Shown: positions 54,623 through 63,949 of the stretch, piece by piece
Layout: each line of letters begins with the position of its first letter
How positions within the stretch are numbered: position 1 is the stretch's first letter
Assembly: GCF_028993555.1 (NCBI RefSeq)
Contig: NZ_CP118610.1
Location: 4,182,292-4,246,291 of the forward strand
Length of the DNA: 64,000 nucleotides
Reading direction: 5' to 3'
Origin: Ensifer adhaerens
GTDB lineage: Bacteria; Pseudomonadota; Alphaproteobacteria; Rhizobiales; Rhizobiaceae
Notes under the pieces: model-generated
Database searches by the model: none
Told to the model about the DNA's origin: nothing
Seen by the model: the letters and a program-made list of their open reading frames with translations, nothing else
Position numbers and translations under genes: made by a program

Positions 54623-55093
54623 CTAGTCCTTCCCCTGCCGTTCCTGCCAGGTCATGTAGAGTGATTTCGGCTCGGCATCGTCGACCGGCACGTGCCGAAA
54701 ACGCATGGCCTGCTCGGCAAGTGGTTTTGCCAGTTCTGCGTAGATCGCTGCGGTCGACAGGCCGAAGGGTTCGGCATCGGCGTTCGAATGCGCATAGGCG
54801 ATCTCGGTGATCCCGGCCATGCGCATGGCTGCAAGGCACATCGGGCAGGGCTGGCCGCTGGCGTAGACCGATGCGCCTTCGAGCCGCGGCGAGCGGAGTG
54901 TGCGGGCGGCGGCACGCAAGGCGTTGAGTTCCGCATGCGAAGTCGGGTCGCCGGTCGACAGCATCTCGTTGACGCCGCGGCCGACGATCTCACCGTCCTT
55001 GACGACGACCGCGCCAAAGGGGCGACCGTCTTTCTCGATGTTGCGGCGAGCGAGCGCTACGGCCTCTGCCAGATAGGTCTGTTCCTGGTTCAT
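54623..55093 (-). CDS. Nucleoside/guanine deaminase-family zinc enzyme
   Basis: This 156-residue cytidine-deaminase-fold protein has the zinc site HAE (53-55, with catalytic Glu55) and PCPMC (82-86). The FGAVVVKDGEIVGRGVN segment and overall length fit guanine deaminase or tRNA-adenosine-deaminase relatives. TadA usually has additional basic RNA-contact residues not evident here, so a free base or nucleoside is more likely. It starts 12 bases after the ankyrin gene ends, so the two may be cotranscribed. Confidence 0.87.
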   Translation of the reverse strand: MNQEQTYLAEAVALARRNIEKDGRPFGAVVVKDGEIVGRGVNEMLSTGDPTSHAELNALRAAARTLRSPRLEGASVYASGQPCPMCLAAMRMAGITEIAYAHSNADAEPFGLSTAAIYAELAKPLAEQAMRFRHVPVDDAEPKSLYMTWQERQGKD

Positions 55094-55104
55094 CGGAGTT
55101 CTTT

Positions 55105-55779
55105 CTAACGCGCGCCGGCGTCGACCAGCAGTTTCTCGATCTGACTGTGGCCGCGCTGGCGCGCATGGGTGAGCGGGCTCACGCCTTCGCCATCGGCAAG
55201 GTTTACGTCAGCGCCGGCCTTGATCAGCAGCCGCACGATCTCGGTGTGTTTTTCGCCGCCGGTGCCAAGGATGATCGCCTCAAGCAGCGCCGTCCAGCCG
55301 AGGCGATTGACGTGGTCGACATCGACGCCCGCCTTAATCAGCGTCTTGACGGTCTCGACATGGCCGCGCTCGGAAGCTGGAATGAGCGCCGTGCCGCCAT
55401 AGCGGTTCGTGCTCTTGAGGTCGGCGCCATGCGCAAGCGTCAGCTTCAGGATTTGGAGATGGCCACGTGCGCCGGCGTAGAGGTAAGGACTGTCCTGGAT
55501 CTTGTCCTTGGCATTGACGTCGGCGCCGGCCTCGATCAGCGCGCGCGCCGCATCGACGCGGTTTTCGTGGGTGGCGACGAGAAGGGCCGTGGCGCCGCTG
55601 GCATCGCGGGTCTCGACGCTTGCGCCCTGTTGCAGCAGCGACTTGATCTTGTCCGCATCCCCGGCCTCGGCAGCGGAAATCAGTTGGTTTTCGAGCATGG
55701 AGGCCCCCACAGGTGCGGGTGAAAGGCTGAAGACGGCGATCGATGCGCCGACCAGCGAGCCGAAAAGTCTTGGTCGCAT
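55105..55779 (-). CDS. Secreted ankyrin-repeat protein
   Basis: This 224-residue protein has a signal peptide (about 1-26, ending VGA-SM) and about five ankyrin repeats (for example GATALLVATHENRVDAARALI, then GADVNAKD). It should be periplasmic and bind a protein partner. Bacterial ankyrin proteins of this size often work with catalases or peroxidases, but none is nearby. ATG 55779 is used; an in-frame extension to 55926 lacks a leader-like start. Confidence 0.85.
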   Translation of the reverse strand: MRPRLFGSLVGASIAVFSLSPAPVGASMLENQLISAAEAGDADKIKSLLQQGASVETRDASGATALLVATHENRVDAARALIEAGADVNAKDKIQDSPYLYAGARGHLQILKLTLAHGADLKSTNRYGGTALIPASERGHVETVKTLIKAGVDVDHVNRLGWTALLEAIILGTGGEKHTEIVRLLIKAGADVNLADGEGVSPLTHARQRGHSQIEKLLVDAGAR

Positions 55780-56223
55780 TCCATCTTTCCGATCATGCCA
55801 CCGGTCGAACAGGCCGGTCTCAGTGGTTCCGGTTGAGGCGAGACGTGGAAACCCGGAAGTGGCGGTGCCTTCGTCCTCGCTCGTGGCGTTCTCGTGCTTA
55901 CTTGAACAGGTCCGCAACCTTTTCAAGGGCGCTGGACACGCGTCTTCACCGAACGTGTTGCCCGCCCGGCAATGGCCCCTCGTCGCGGACCATAGGAGTC
56001 GCAGCGCCTATTCGGAAATTAAATGTACGAATGATCACGAGTGGAAAAATGAATGAATAACCCTTCGACTGCGCCTGCCCAGAGATCTCGGAATCGCGGC
56101 GGAGCACGGGGGCTCTACCGCGTCGACCGCCAGCGGAAAAGCGGTGGCGGCCAAAGCGAAACGGGCGTGATGCGACCGTTGGCGATCACCCAATCCCGTG
56201 AGCGCGCCTGGGTCGACGTCGTG
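55780..56223. other. Gene-free stretch of 444 bases
   Basis: I find no convincing gene or RNA here. An AT-rich portion around 56015-56060 (TTAAATGTACGAATGATCAC and following) could hold a promoter for either direction, but no clear -35/-10 pair was identified. Confidence 0.4.
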
Positions 56224-57003
56224 TCAGAGCATCGAGCGGCTGAGACCGCCGTCGACCGGCAACGCGACGCCGGTGATGTAGCTTGCCTGGCGGCTGGCGA
56301 GGAAAGCCGCGGCTGCCCCGAATTCCGCCGGTGTGCCGTAGCGTCCGAGCGGAATCTCCTGCTGGCTGCGTGCTGCGACCGTCGCGATATCGACGCCTTC
56401 GCTTTCCGCATCCATGCGGTCGAAGCTCAGCGTGCGGTCGGTGGCAAGCCGACCCGGCAGAAGCAGGTTGACGGTCACGCCGTCGGCTGCGACCTCGCCG
56501 GCAAGTGTCTTCAGCCAGCCGGCGACCGCACTTCTGAGGGCATTCGAGGCGGTAAGCCCGACGATCGGCTCGCGGATGCTGGTGGAGGCGACGGCGATGA
56601 TCCGTCCGAACTGCTGCTCCCGCATGCGAGGCAGCAACCGGCCGGTAATGCGCATCCCGGCCAGCACCATGGTTTCGAACTGCGCGCGCCAGAAATCGGG
56701 CTCGATCGCCGAGGCAGGCGAGGGCGGCGGCCCGCCGCCGTTCAGGACGAGAATGTCGATCGCGCCGAAATCGGCTGCGAGCTGATCGAGCAGGCCGTCG
56801 AGCGTGTCGGGTTTCGAAAGGTCGAGCGCGTAGCCCCGCGCCGATGGGCCGATGTCGCTGGCCACCATGGACGCTGATGCCGCATCGCGACCGGTCAGGG
56901 CAACGGTGACGCCTTCGTTTGCCAGTGCCTCGGCGATGCCGCGGCCTAGCCCCTTGCTGCCGCCGAGCACCAGTGCACGTTTTCCAGCGATGCCAAGATC
57001 CAT
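56224..57003 (-). CDS. SDR-family oxidoreductase with altered catalytic residues
   Basis: This 259-residue Rossmann-fold protein has the cofactor motif GGSKGLG (14-20) and the NGGG segment. The usual SDR catalytic Tyr-x-x-x-Lys is missing: the aligned stretch reads GLTASNALR, with Leu150 and Asn154 in those positions. A subgroup of FabG-like proteins with an SNALR or SNSLR stretch is known, so this is probably a natural variant and not decay. Substrate and even redox activity are uncertain. Confidence 0.87.
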   Translation of the reverse strand: MDLGIAGKRALVLGGSKGLGRGIAEALANEGVTVALTGRDAASASMVASDIGPSARGYALDLSKPDTLDGLLDQLAADFGAIDILVLNGGGPPPSPASAIEPDFWRAQFETMVLAGMRITGRLLPRMREQQFGRIIAVASTSIREPIVGLTASNALRSAVAGWLKTLAGEVAADGVTVNLLLPGRLATDRTLSFDRMDAESEGVDIATVAARSQQEIPLGRYGTPAEFGAAAAFLASRQASYITGVALPVDGGLSRSML

Positions 57004-57115
57004 GACCGGTTCTCCTCGATGTCGAATTCAGAATGACCAGGATCTGGAGCTACTACAGTTTTGCTCGAAGCGGAATCGAATTGACGTCGGCGAACGGCGA
57101 GGCAGGCCCAATAAG

Positions 57116-57145
57116 AAAGCCCGGTCGGAAAACCGACCGGGCTTT
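57116..57145 (-). terminator. Intrinsic terminator after the small exported protein
   Basis: AAAGCCCGGTCGG (57116-57128) pairs with CCGACCGGGCTTT (57133-57145) around a four-A loop, 25 bases beyond the stop of the minus-strand gene at 57170. T-rich flanks occur on both sides, so it can also work for plus-strand transcription. Confidence 0.85.
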
Positions 57146-57169
57146 TCCCCCCGCCCTTGTTGCGACGGA

Positions 57170-57430
57170 TCAGCGGCAGATGCGAATTTTCTTGAAGTAC
57201 AGGTTGCCGTAGTGGTCGTAGCGCTTGACCTTCTTGATGAAGCAGTACGGTTCGTCTTCGTAATAGTACGGCCCGCCGTAGTAGTCGCCGACATAGCCGA
57301 CCTGTCCACCCCAGCCATGGCCGTAGTGCCCATTGCTGAAGCCGATCGAGAAACCGCCGGCCTGCGACGGGGCGGCAAAGGAGATGGCGGCGGTAACGGC
57401 AACAGCGGCTGCGATGATGATCTTGCGCAT
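57170..57430 (-). CDS. Small exported Gly/Tyr-rich protein
   Basis: This 86-residue protein has a signal peptide (about 1-23, ending SQA). The mature part is rich in Gly and Tyr (GHYGHGWGGQVGYVGDYYGG) with two cysteines near the C-terminus (Cys62 and the penultimate Cys). Such small exported proteins are common in rhizobia and have no assigned function. GAGGAGAG precedes ATG 57430. It is a single gene with its own terminator. Confidence 0.75.
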   Translation of the reverse strand: MRKIIIAAAVAVTAAISFAAPSQAGGFSIGFSNGHYGHGWGGQVGYVGDYYGGPYYYEDEPYCFIKKVKRYDHYGNLYFKKIRICR

Positions 57431-57603
57431 GATGTTCTCTCCTCTGGGTTGGTTGGGATGAGCCTTCGTCATCCATGAGGGAAAGATCGCATCGAACGGA
57501 TATATTCGCAGTTCCGGATGGAACAGGGTGTAGCCGGCGGTTGCGCAAGAGTGCGAGCCGCCGGCCGTTGCGGTTATTGGCTGCCGAAGCTCGGGATCTT
57601 CCG

Positions 57604-58131
57604 CTAGGCGGCCGGCGCCGCTGGAGCGCGGATACGCGCCATGGCGAAAACATCCGCAAGCACGCCGCTTCTGAGCGCATAGGCCCGGTGCGTGCCCTCC
57701 ATCTCGAAGCCTGTCTTCCGGTAGAGTGCGATGGCAGGCTCGTTGTCGGTGAAGACAGTGAGCTCGATGCGGCTGATGCCCAGCCAGTTGTCGGCAGCAT
57801 CGATCAAGGCCGTAAGCAGTGCCTTACCAATCCCTTCGCCACGGTGCTTGTCGTCGACGCTGATGCCAAGGGCGGCTGAATGGTGGCGCCGTCCCTTGCT
57901 GCGGTGCAGGCCGGCCATGCCGACGATCCGGCCATCGCGTTCGGCAACGATGACAGTGTCGTCGTCCGATCGTGTCTCCATCCACTTGCGCGTCTGTTCC
58001 GGCGTGGAAAAGGGCAATCGGAGTGTTCCGGATCGGATGCCCGGCTGGCTCATCAGGGCGGCGACCGCCTCCCAGTCGACAATGCGCGCCGCGCGGATCT
58101 TGGTTTCGGGAGGAGCGTGCGTCTCAGTCAT
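57604..58131 (-). CDS. GNAT-family N-acetyltransferase
   Basis: This 175-residue protein has the GNAT acetyl-CoA site (ALGISVDDKHRGEGIGKALL, with the R/Q-x-x-G-x-G/A pattern as RGEGIG) and the C-terminal ALYRKTGFEMEG segment. The start at ATG 58131 with GAGGAAA upstream is preferred over a long extension. It resembles the L-amino acid or polyamine acetyltransferase groups (YhhY/SpeG-like). Substrate unknown. Confidence 0.88.
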   Translation of the reverse strand: MTETHAPPETKIRAARIVDWEAVAALMSQPGIRSGTLRLPFSTPEQTRKWMETRSDDDTVIVAERDGRIVGMAGLHRSKGRRHHSAALGISVDDKHRGEGIGKALLTALIDAADNWLGISRIELTVFTDNEPAIALYRKTGFEMEGTHRAYALRSGVLADVFAMARIRAPAAPAA

Positions 58132-58355
58132 TGTTTCCTCTCTTTGCTCCGAGGAAACAGGACCCAACCCTGCTCGCCTCGGCAGGGTTGGTGGGGGACA
58201 TTTTTCGCTCAATTCAGCGCAACAGGTCTCCCGCACACCCCTGGGGTATGCGTGCAAAGCACCATTGCGAGAATCGAACGATTGTCCATGCCGCGAGGAT
58301 AGCAAGCGAAGGTAGAAAGGCAAGCCCGCCGCGCCGGTCAAGGCGCGGGCGGAGA

Positions 58356-59930
58356 TCAGGTCACCTGCCAGGCGATGTAGACGAGCGTGGCGGCGATCAG
58401 CCAGAGCGCAATGCGGCCGGAGCGCGTGTGTCTGGCCTCCGCCTTGCCGATCGCATGGGCGGTCTCCGCGTCGAAGCGCAGGCCGTTTTCGCTCATGGCC
58501 ATGATCTCGCTCGAGAACTTTTCAGTGCGCGCGGCTATTTCGGGGGCGGCTTCTGCAAGCCTGAGCGCCGCGTGCAGGCCATCGCGAAGATCGCCGACGA
58601 TACGCTTGGGCCCGAGATTGTCGCGAATCCACTTGCCGACGACCGGCTCGGACGCTTTCCACATGTTGAAGCGCGGATTGAGCGTGCGGGCCACACCTTC
58701 GACGACCACCATCGTCTTCTGCAGCATGACAAGCTCGGGACGGGTCTGCATGTCGAAGAGTTCAGTAACTTCGAACAGCAGGGTCAGGAGCTTTGCCATC
58801 GAGATGGTCTCGGCCGGCTGGCCGTGGATCGGCTCGCCGATCGCGCGGATTGCCTGGGCAAAGCTCGCGGCGTCGTGATGCGAGGGCACGTAACCCGCCT
58901 CGAAATGCACGTCGGCGACGCGCTGGTAGTCGCGGGTAATGAAACCGAATAGGATCTCGGCCAGGAACCGGCGCTCTTTCTTTCCGAGCCGGCCGACGAT
59001 GCCCATGTCAACGGCGACGATATGGCCGGCGTCATCGACGAAGAGATTGCCCTGATGCATGTCGGCGTGGAAGAAGCCGTCGCGCAGCGTGTGGCGCAGG
59101 AAGGACTGGATCAGGGTTTCGGCGAGCTGGTTGAGGTCATGGCCGGCAGCCTTGAGCCCCTCGATATCCGACATCTTGACGCCGTCGATCCACTCCATGG
59201 TGACGACGTCGCGTCCGGTCCGTTCCCAGTCGACCTTCGGCACGCGAAAGCCGGAATCATCCTTGGTGTTCTCGCCGAGCTCGGAAAGCGCTGCTGCCTC
59301 CAACCGAAGATCCATTTCGATCTTGGTCGTCTGCTCCAGCGTCTTGGTGACTTCGACCGGCTTCAGCCGGCGCGTATAGGGCAGGAAGCGCTCCTGCATA
59401 TGGCTGACAAGATACATCGCCTCGATGTCGGAGGCGAAGCGCTGGCGAACACCGGGGCGGATGACCTTGACCGCCACTTTCTCCGGCTTGCCGTCGCGCA
59501 GCACGATGGCCGGATGTACCTGGGCGATCGAGGCGGCGGCCATCGGCTCGGAAAACTCCTGGTAGAGGTCGTCGACTGTCCGGCCGAGCGAGCCCTCGAT
59601 CGCGGCTTTCGCCTCGCTCTGAGGGAAGGTCGCCATGCTGTCCTGCAGCAGCGACAGGTCGGCGGCGAACTCCGCGCCGACGACGTCAGGCCGCGTCGCC
59701 AGGAACTGGCCGATCTTCACATAGGAAGGGCCGAGGCGGGCGACGGCGCGCGACAACCGGTCGCTGCGCTCCTCACCCGGTACCCGGCGGCGCGCCAAGA
59801 GCCCCGCCGCCTTCTGGGCGAAACGGGCGAAAGGCGGCAGGTGCTCGGTTGGAACGGCGGAGACGACGCCTTCGCGCACGAGAACCCAGCCGATCCGCGC
59901 GAGGCGGACATATGCTCCAGGCGTGCTCAT
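58356..59930 (-). CDS. ubiB: Ubiquinone biosynthesis protein UbiB
   Basis: UbiB is an atypical kinase-like ATPase needed for ubiquinone synthesis. The 524-residue protein has the ABC1/ADCK motif KxGQ in VKIGQFLATRPD, an Ala-rich nucleotide loop (EPMAAASIAQVHPA), the HADMHQGNLFV catalytic-loop equivalent and one or two C-terminal membrane helices (SGRIALWLIAATLVYIAW). It starts five bases after ubiE ends, so the two are cotranscribed. Confidence 0.94.
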   Translation of the reverse strand: MSTPGAYVRLARIGWVLVREGVVSAVPTEHLPPFARFAQKAAGLLARRRVPGEERSDRLSRAVARLGPSYVKIGQFLATRPDVVGAEFAADLSLLQDSMATFPQSEAKAAIEGSLGRTVDDLYQEFSEPMAAASIAQVHPAIVLRDGKPEKVAVKVIRPGVRQRFASDIEAMYLVSHMQERFLPYTRRLKPVEVTKTLEQTTKIEMDLRLEAAALSELGENTKDDSGFRVPKVDWERTGRDVVTMEWIDGVKMSDIEGLKAAGHDLNQLAETLIQSFLRHTLRDGFFHADMHQGNLFVDDAGHIVAVDMGIVGRLGKKERRFLAEILFGFITRDYQRVADVHFEAGYVPSHHDAASFAQAIRAIGEPIHGQPAETISMAKLLTLLFEVTELFDMQTRPELVMLQKTMVVVEGVARTLNPRFNMWKASEPVVGKWIRDNLGPKRIVGDLRDGLHAALRLAEAAPEIAARTEKFSSEIMAMSENGLRFDAETAHAIGKAEARHTRSGRIALWLIAATLVYIAWQVT

Positions 59931-59935
59931 GAGGA

Positions 59936-60712
59936 TCAGATTTTCCAGCCGGAATGCAGCGCTGCGATGCCGCCGGTGTAGTTGGTGAAGGAGACACGGG
60001 AGAATCCGGCCTCCTTGATCATGGTCGCGAAGTCGCGCTGGTTCGGGAACTTGCGGATCGATTCCACCAGATACTGGTAGGGCGCCTCGTCGCCGGTGAT
60101 CAGCTTGCCGAACTTCGGGATCGCGTTGAACGACCAGGCATCATAGAAGCGATCGAGCAGCGGCATCTCCACTTCGGAGAACTCCAGCACGAGCAGGCGG
60201 CCGCCGCGCTTCAGCACCCGGTGCGCCTCCTTCAGCGCCACGTCGATGCGCGGCACGTTACGGATGCCGAAGGCGATCGTATAGGCGTCGAAGGTATTTG
60301 CTTCGAACGGCAGTTCCTCGGCATTGGCCTCGACGAATTCGAGATTGGCGGAAAGCTTCTTCTTTTCCGCCCTCTCGGCGCCGACGGCAAGCATCGAGCC
60401 GTTGATGTCGAGCACGGTCGCATGCGCCTTGCGGTCGGAGGCCTCGATGATGCGGAAGGCGATGTCGCCAGTGCCACCGGCAACGTCCAGCACTTTATAG
60501 TCTTCGCGGCGCGGCGGGTTGAGCGCGGCAATCATCGCGTCTTTCCAGGCGCGGTGCAGGCCGGCTGACATCACGTCGTTCATGATGTCGTAGCGCTTGG
60601 CCACCTTATGGAAGACGTCGTTGACGAGCGGCTGCTTTTCGCCGGCGTCGACATTGCGGAAACCGAACGATGTTTCCATGCCGCCATCGGCCGATACGCG
60701 CTGATCCGTCAT
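59936..60712 (-). CDS. ubiE: Ubiquinone/menaquinone C-methyltransferase
   Basis: UbiE methylates the quinone ring using S-adenosylmethionine. The 258-residue class I methyltransferase has the SAM motif [14 protein letters not shown] and the family signatures [18 protein letters not shown] and [23 protein letters not shown] 60712 has GGAG upstream; a longer frame overlaps the divergent mutM start. It is the first gene of ubiE-ubiB. Confidence 0.95.
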   Translation of the reverse strand: MTDQRVSADGGMETSFGFRNVDAGEKQPLVNDVFHKVAKRYDIMNDVMSAGLHRAWKDAMIAALNPPRREDYKVLDVAGGTGDIAFRIIEASDRKAHATVLDINGSMLAVGAERAEKKKLSANLEFVEANAEELPFEANTFDAYTIAFGIRNVPRIDVALKEAHRVLKRGGRLLVLEFSEVEMPLLDRFYDAWSFNAIPKFGKLITGDEAPYQYLVESIRKFPNQRDFATMIKEAGFSRVSFTNYTGGIAALHSGWKI

Positions 60713-60885
60713 ACGAAGAACTCCATCTGAACCAATTTTTCCGGCACCATAGCGAAAAGGCCCCATCCGCGCTATCTCGTGGACGGGACCGCGCCTGCGG
60801 CATAGCGCACTCCCTATAGGATAAGAAGGCCGCCAAGGAAATGCCATCGGCCGCATCCGGTGGCCGAGATCGCAGGAGTGCATTT

Positions 60886-61776
60886 ATGCCGGAGTTGCCC
60901 GAGGTCGAAACCGTCAAGCGCGGCCTGGCGCCGACCATGGAGGGCGCGCTGATCGTCAACGCGGAACTGCGCCGGCCGGACCTGCGCTTTCCGTTTCCGG
61001 AGAATTTTTCCGCAACCGTTGCCGGCCAGCGCATCGTCTCGCTGTCGCGCCGGGCGAAGTATCTGATGATCGATCTGGAGGCGGGCGACGTCATCATCGC
61101 CCATCTCGGCATGTCCGGCTCCTTCCGCATCGAGGCGGGGCCGGCGGCGGCGACGCCGGGCGAGTTTCACCATCCGCGCGGCAAGGACGAGAAGCACGAT
61201 CACGTCATCTTTCATCTAGACGGCGCCGACGGCCCCGTGCGGGTGATCTACAACGACCCACGCCGCTTCGGCTTCATGGACCTTGCCCGCCGCGAAACGG
61301 TGGCAAGCCACGCCTATTTCCGGGCACTCGGCGAGGAGCCGACAGGCAACCTGCTCGATGCCACCTATCTTGCGGCGCGGTTTTCCGGAAAGGCGCAGCC
61401 GCTGAAGGCAGCCTTGCTCGACCAGAAGAACATTGCCGGGCTCGGCAATATCTATGTCTGCGAGGCGCTGTGGCGCTCGCATCTGACGCCGGTGAAACCC
61501 GCCGGCGAACTCGTCGACAAGCGTGGCAAGCCGAAGGACGGGCTGCTGCGGCTGACGGACGCGATCCGCGAGGTCATCGCCGATGCCATCGCCGCCGGCG
61601 GCTCGTCGCTCAAGGACCATATCCAGGCCGACGGCTCGCTCGGTTATTTCCAGCACTCCTTCTCCGTCTACGACCGCGAAGGAGAGGCTTGCCGCACGTC
61701 GGGCTGCAACGGTACGGTCGCCCGGATCGTGCAGGCGGGCCGTTCGACCTTCTATTGCCCGCACTGCCAGAAATGA
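60886..61776 (+). CDS. mutM: Formamidopyrimidine-DNA glycosylase
   Basis: MutM removes oxidised purines such as 8-oxoguanine and cuts the strand. The 296-residue protein begins [13 protein letters not shown], giving the catalytic Pro and Glu. The conserved Lys lies in the [12 protein letters not shown] region, and the zinc finger at the end has CRTSGCNG and CPHCQK. The ATG 60886 is fixed by the need for N-terminal Pro. It is divergent from ubiE. Confidence 0.96.
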   Translation: MPELPEVETVKRGLAPTMEGALIVNAELRRPDLRFPFPENFSATVAGQRIVSLSRRAKYLMIDLEAGDVIIAHLGMSGSFRIEAGPAAATPGEFHHPRGKDEKHDHVIFHLDGADGPVRVIYNDPRRFGFMDLARRETVASHAYFRALGEEPTGNLLDATYLAARFSGKAQPLKAALLDQKNIAGLGNIYVCEALWRSHLTPVKPAGELVDKRGKPKDGLLRLTDAIREVIADAIAAGGSSLKDHIQADGSLGYFQHSFSVYDREGEACRTSGCNGTVARIVQAGRSTFYCPHCQK

Positions 61777-61827
61777 ACGCCGGGCCATTCGCGGTCTGGC
61801 GTCTAAGATAAACCGGAGGAAACAGGA

Positions 61828-62601
61828 ATGACCTACGAAACGCTGCTGGTCGAGACACGCGGCCGCGTCGGCCTCGTGACGCTCAATCGTCCGCAGGCGC
61901 TGAATGCGCTGAACTCGACCGTGATGCGCGAGCTTGCCGCAGCGCTGAAGGCCTTCGATGCCGACAAGGAGATCGGTGCCGTCGTCGTCACCGGCTCGGA
62001 GAAGGCCTTTGCCGCCGGCGCCGACATCAAGGAGATGCAGGAGCTCGATTTCGTCGACAGCTATCTCGGTGATTTCATCGGCGGCTGGGACCAGGTGGCA
62101 GCGGCCCGCAAGCCGGTGATCGCTGCCGTTTCCGGCTACGCGCTCGGCGGCGGCTGCGAGCTGGCGATGATGTGCGACTTCATCATCGCGTCCGAGACCG
62201 CGAAATTCGGCCAGCCCGAAATCACCCTCGGCGTCATTCCAGGCATGGGTGGCTCGCAGCGCCTGACGCGTGCTGTCGGCAAGGCGAAGGCGATGGACCT
62301 GGTTCTGACCGGGCGCATGATGGACGCGGCGGAGGCGGAACGCGCAGGACTCGTTTCGCGTGTGGTGGTGCCGGAGAAACTGATGGAGGAAGCGCTGGCC
62401 GCGGCCGAGAAGATTGCATCCTTCTCGCTGCCGGCGGTCATGATGGCGAAGGAGGCGGTGAGCCGCTCTCTCGAACTGACGCTCGCCGAAGGCCTTCGTT
62501 TCGAACGCCGGCTCTTCCATTCGCTCTTTGCGACCGAAGACCAGAAGGAGGGCATGGCCGCCTTCGTCGCCAAGCGCAAGCCGGAGTTCAAACATCGCTA
62601 G
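61828..62601 (+). CDS. Enoyl-CoA hydratase
   Basis: This 257-residue crotonase-fold enzyme hydrates 2-trans-enoyl-CoA in beta-oxidation. It has the oxyanion segments [18 protein letters not shown] and [17 protein letters not shown], plus the catalytic Glu in [30 protein letters not shown] precedes the ATG. It follows mutM by 51 bases and may be cotranscribed. The exact chain-length preference is not readable. Confidence 0.93.
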   Translation: MTYETLLVETRGRVGLVTLNRPQALNALNSTVMRELAAALKAFDADKEIGAVVVTGSEKAFAAGADIKEMQELDFVDSYLGDFIGGWDQVAAARKPVIAAVSGYALGGGCELAMMCDFIIASETAKFGQPEITLGVIPGMGGSQRLTRAVGKAKAMDLVLTGRMMDAAEAERAGLVSRVVVPEKLMEEALAAAEKIASFSLPAVMMAKEAVSRSLELTLAEGLRFERRLFHSLFATEDQKEGMAAFVAKRKPEFKHR

Positions 62602-62791
62602 CCCAGAGCACGGCGCGCAGATTCTGGAAAATGCGCGTTGACGGGGCGGCTGTTTCCCGCTATACGCCGCCCTCAGTTTGGAACGCCACTCTGGGCTTTC
62701 CGGAAATACTCCCGAATTGCTTTGATGACAGGTCGCAGTGACCCGGCACGGCGAGGGCGGAGTTCATGTCAGTTTTCGAAGAGAGGCACCA

Positions 62792-63058
62792 ATGGCCAAT
62801 ACAACTTCGGCGAAAAAGGCGACCCGCAAGATCGCACGCCGCACCGCAGTGAACAAGGCCCGTCGTTCGCGCGTTCGTAACTTCATCCGCAAGGTCGAAG
62901 AAGCGATCGCTACCGGCGACCAGGCAGTTGCAGCCGCAGCGCTCAAGGCAGCTCAGCCCGAGTTGATGCGCGCAGCCACCAAGGGCGTCCTGCACGCCAA
63001 CACTGCATCGCGCAAGGTTTCGCGCCTCGCGCAGCGCGTGAAGTCGCTTTCGGCCTAA
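62792..63058 (+). CDS. rpsT: 30S ribosomal protein S20
   Basis: This 88-residue basic protein starts [20 protein letters not shown] and is a full-length S20, which binds 16S rRNA early in 30S assembly. GAGAGG precedes ATG 62792. It stands alone, with about 190 bases of promoter region before it and a strong terminator after it. In rhizobia rpsT is followed by dnaA. Confidence 0.96.
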   Translation: MANTTSAKKATRKIARRTAVNKARRSRVRNFIRKVEEAIATGDQAVAAAALKAAQPELMRAATKGVLHANTASRKVSRLAQRVKSLSA

Positions 63059-63082
63059 TCCGGCTAAGAAAAATCTGTTAAT

Positions 63083-63112
63083 GAAAAGCCCGGCCCTTGC
63101 GCCGGGCTTTTC
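63083..63112 (+). terminator. rpsT: Intrinsic terminator of rpsT
   Basis: A perfect 12-bp stem GAAAAGCCCGGC (63083-63094) and GCCGGGCTTTTC (63101-63112) with a six-base loop lies 24 bases after the rpsT stop. Confidence 0.9.
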
Positions 63113-63949
63113 GGATTCATACTTCTGTCATCGCGATGGTTAATCCGGCAGTATTACGTTGTGTCAATGCGATGACAAAATTTTTGAAATAAATTCAATG
63201 ACTTACCGGAGGTCCTTATCAAAAGGATGTCTCTGGCCGGGGGTCTCCTGACCCCGAAATGAGTCAAGCAAATTTTTATTTTTTTTCTTTTTCGCCAGCT
63301 AAGCAAAGGGCGAAAATTCAAAACCCTTGATTCAACAGCGATTCTTCGCGGACTCGGATTGCGGCAAGCAAAAGGCAGACTGAGAGTCAACGGTCAGTGC
63401 TTAAGGTTGCTTAAAAATCGCGATTGATCTTGCCCATCGATCCTGCCTAAATGCCCTCCACAGGGGACACAGACCACATCTGTAAAGGAAGCAGAAGACG
63501 CCATTTCGAAGAAATGGTTTCGATGTTTCTGTCCTTTGTATCAGGGCGGCTCCGCGTCGTTCAATCAGACAAGTCGAAGGTGAAAAAACCGGATGGTTCG
63601 TTCCACTCCGGAAGAGAAGCTTTCGTCTTATGGTTGTGGGGCGGTGCTTAGGTCATGACGGTGGGTGCAAGCGGCGCCTGTCGGCAGACAAAAGTCCAAC
63701 GCGCGGCTCATCGCTTCGTACGAGGGTGCGGAGAGCTGTTGACGAGGAGGAGGATCCGAGGCGGTGCGGGAGCGCACCGAAGGATTGTTGACAAGAGGCG
63801 CGAGGGGACATTCTCCGGCCACATGTGGCGGGTGGATGCGCGTAGCGCGCAGCGAGGCGGGAGATGAGGAGCCCGGTGTCGACTGCGACTGTGACGTTCG
63901 ACGTGTGCGGCATGGCCTTTCGAGGCGCCGCGGGCGACGGACATAAGAG
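63113..63949. promoter_or_regulatory. Long leader region with clustered GANTC sites, probably upstream of dnaA
   Basis: About 840 bases hold no convincing gene. The first part is AT-rich. GANTC motifs, the target of the alphaproteobacterial CcrM methylase, occur at 63114, 63261, 63329, 63340, 63351 and 63384; the three from 63329 are exactly 11 bases apart. A GGGGTC...GACCCC dyad lies near 63240-63256. The second part (63650-63940) is GC-rich without a believable codon pattern on either strand. No perfect DnaA box (TTATCCACA) was found. Confidence 0.55.

Noticed and set aside
63463..63480. DnaA-box-like CCTCCACAG
   Set aside because: Only a partial match to TTATCCACA and isolated; not enough to call an origin.
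63655..63867. 70-codon plus-strand frame near the window end
   Set aside because: Very Arg/Gly/Cys-rich composition and no start signal; overlapping frames on both strands are equally open, a sign of GC bias and not of coding.
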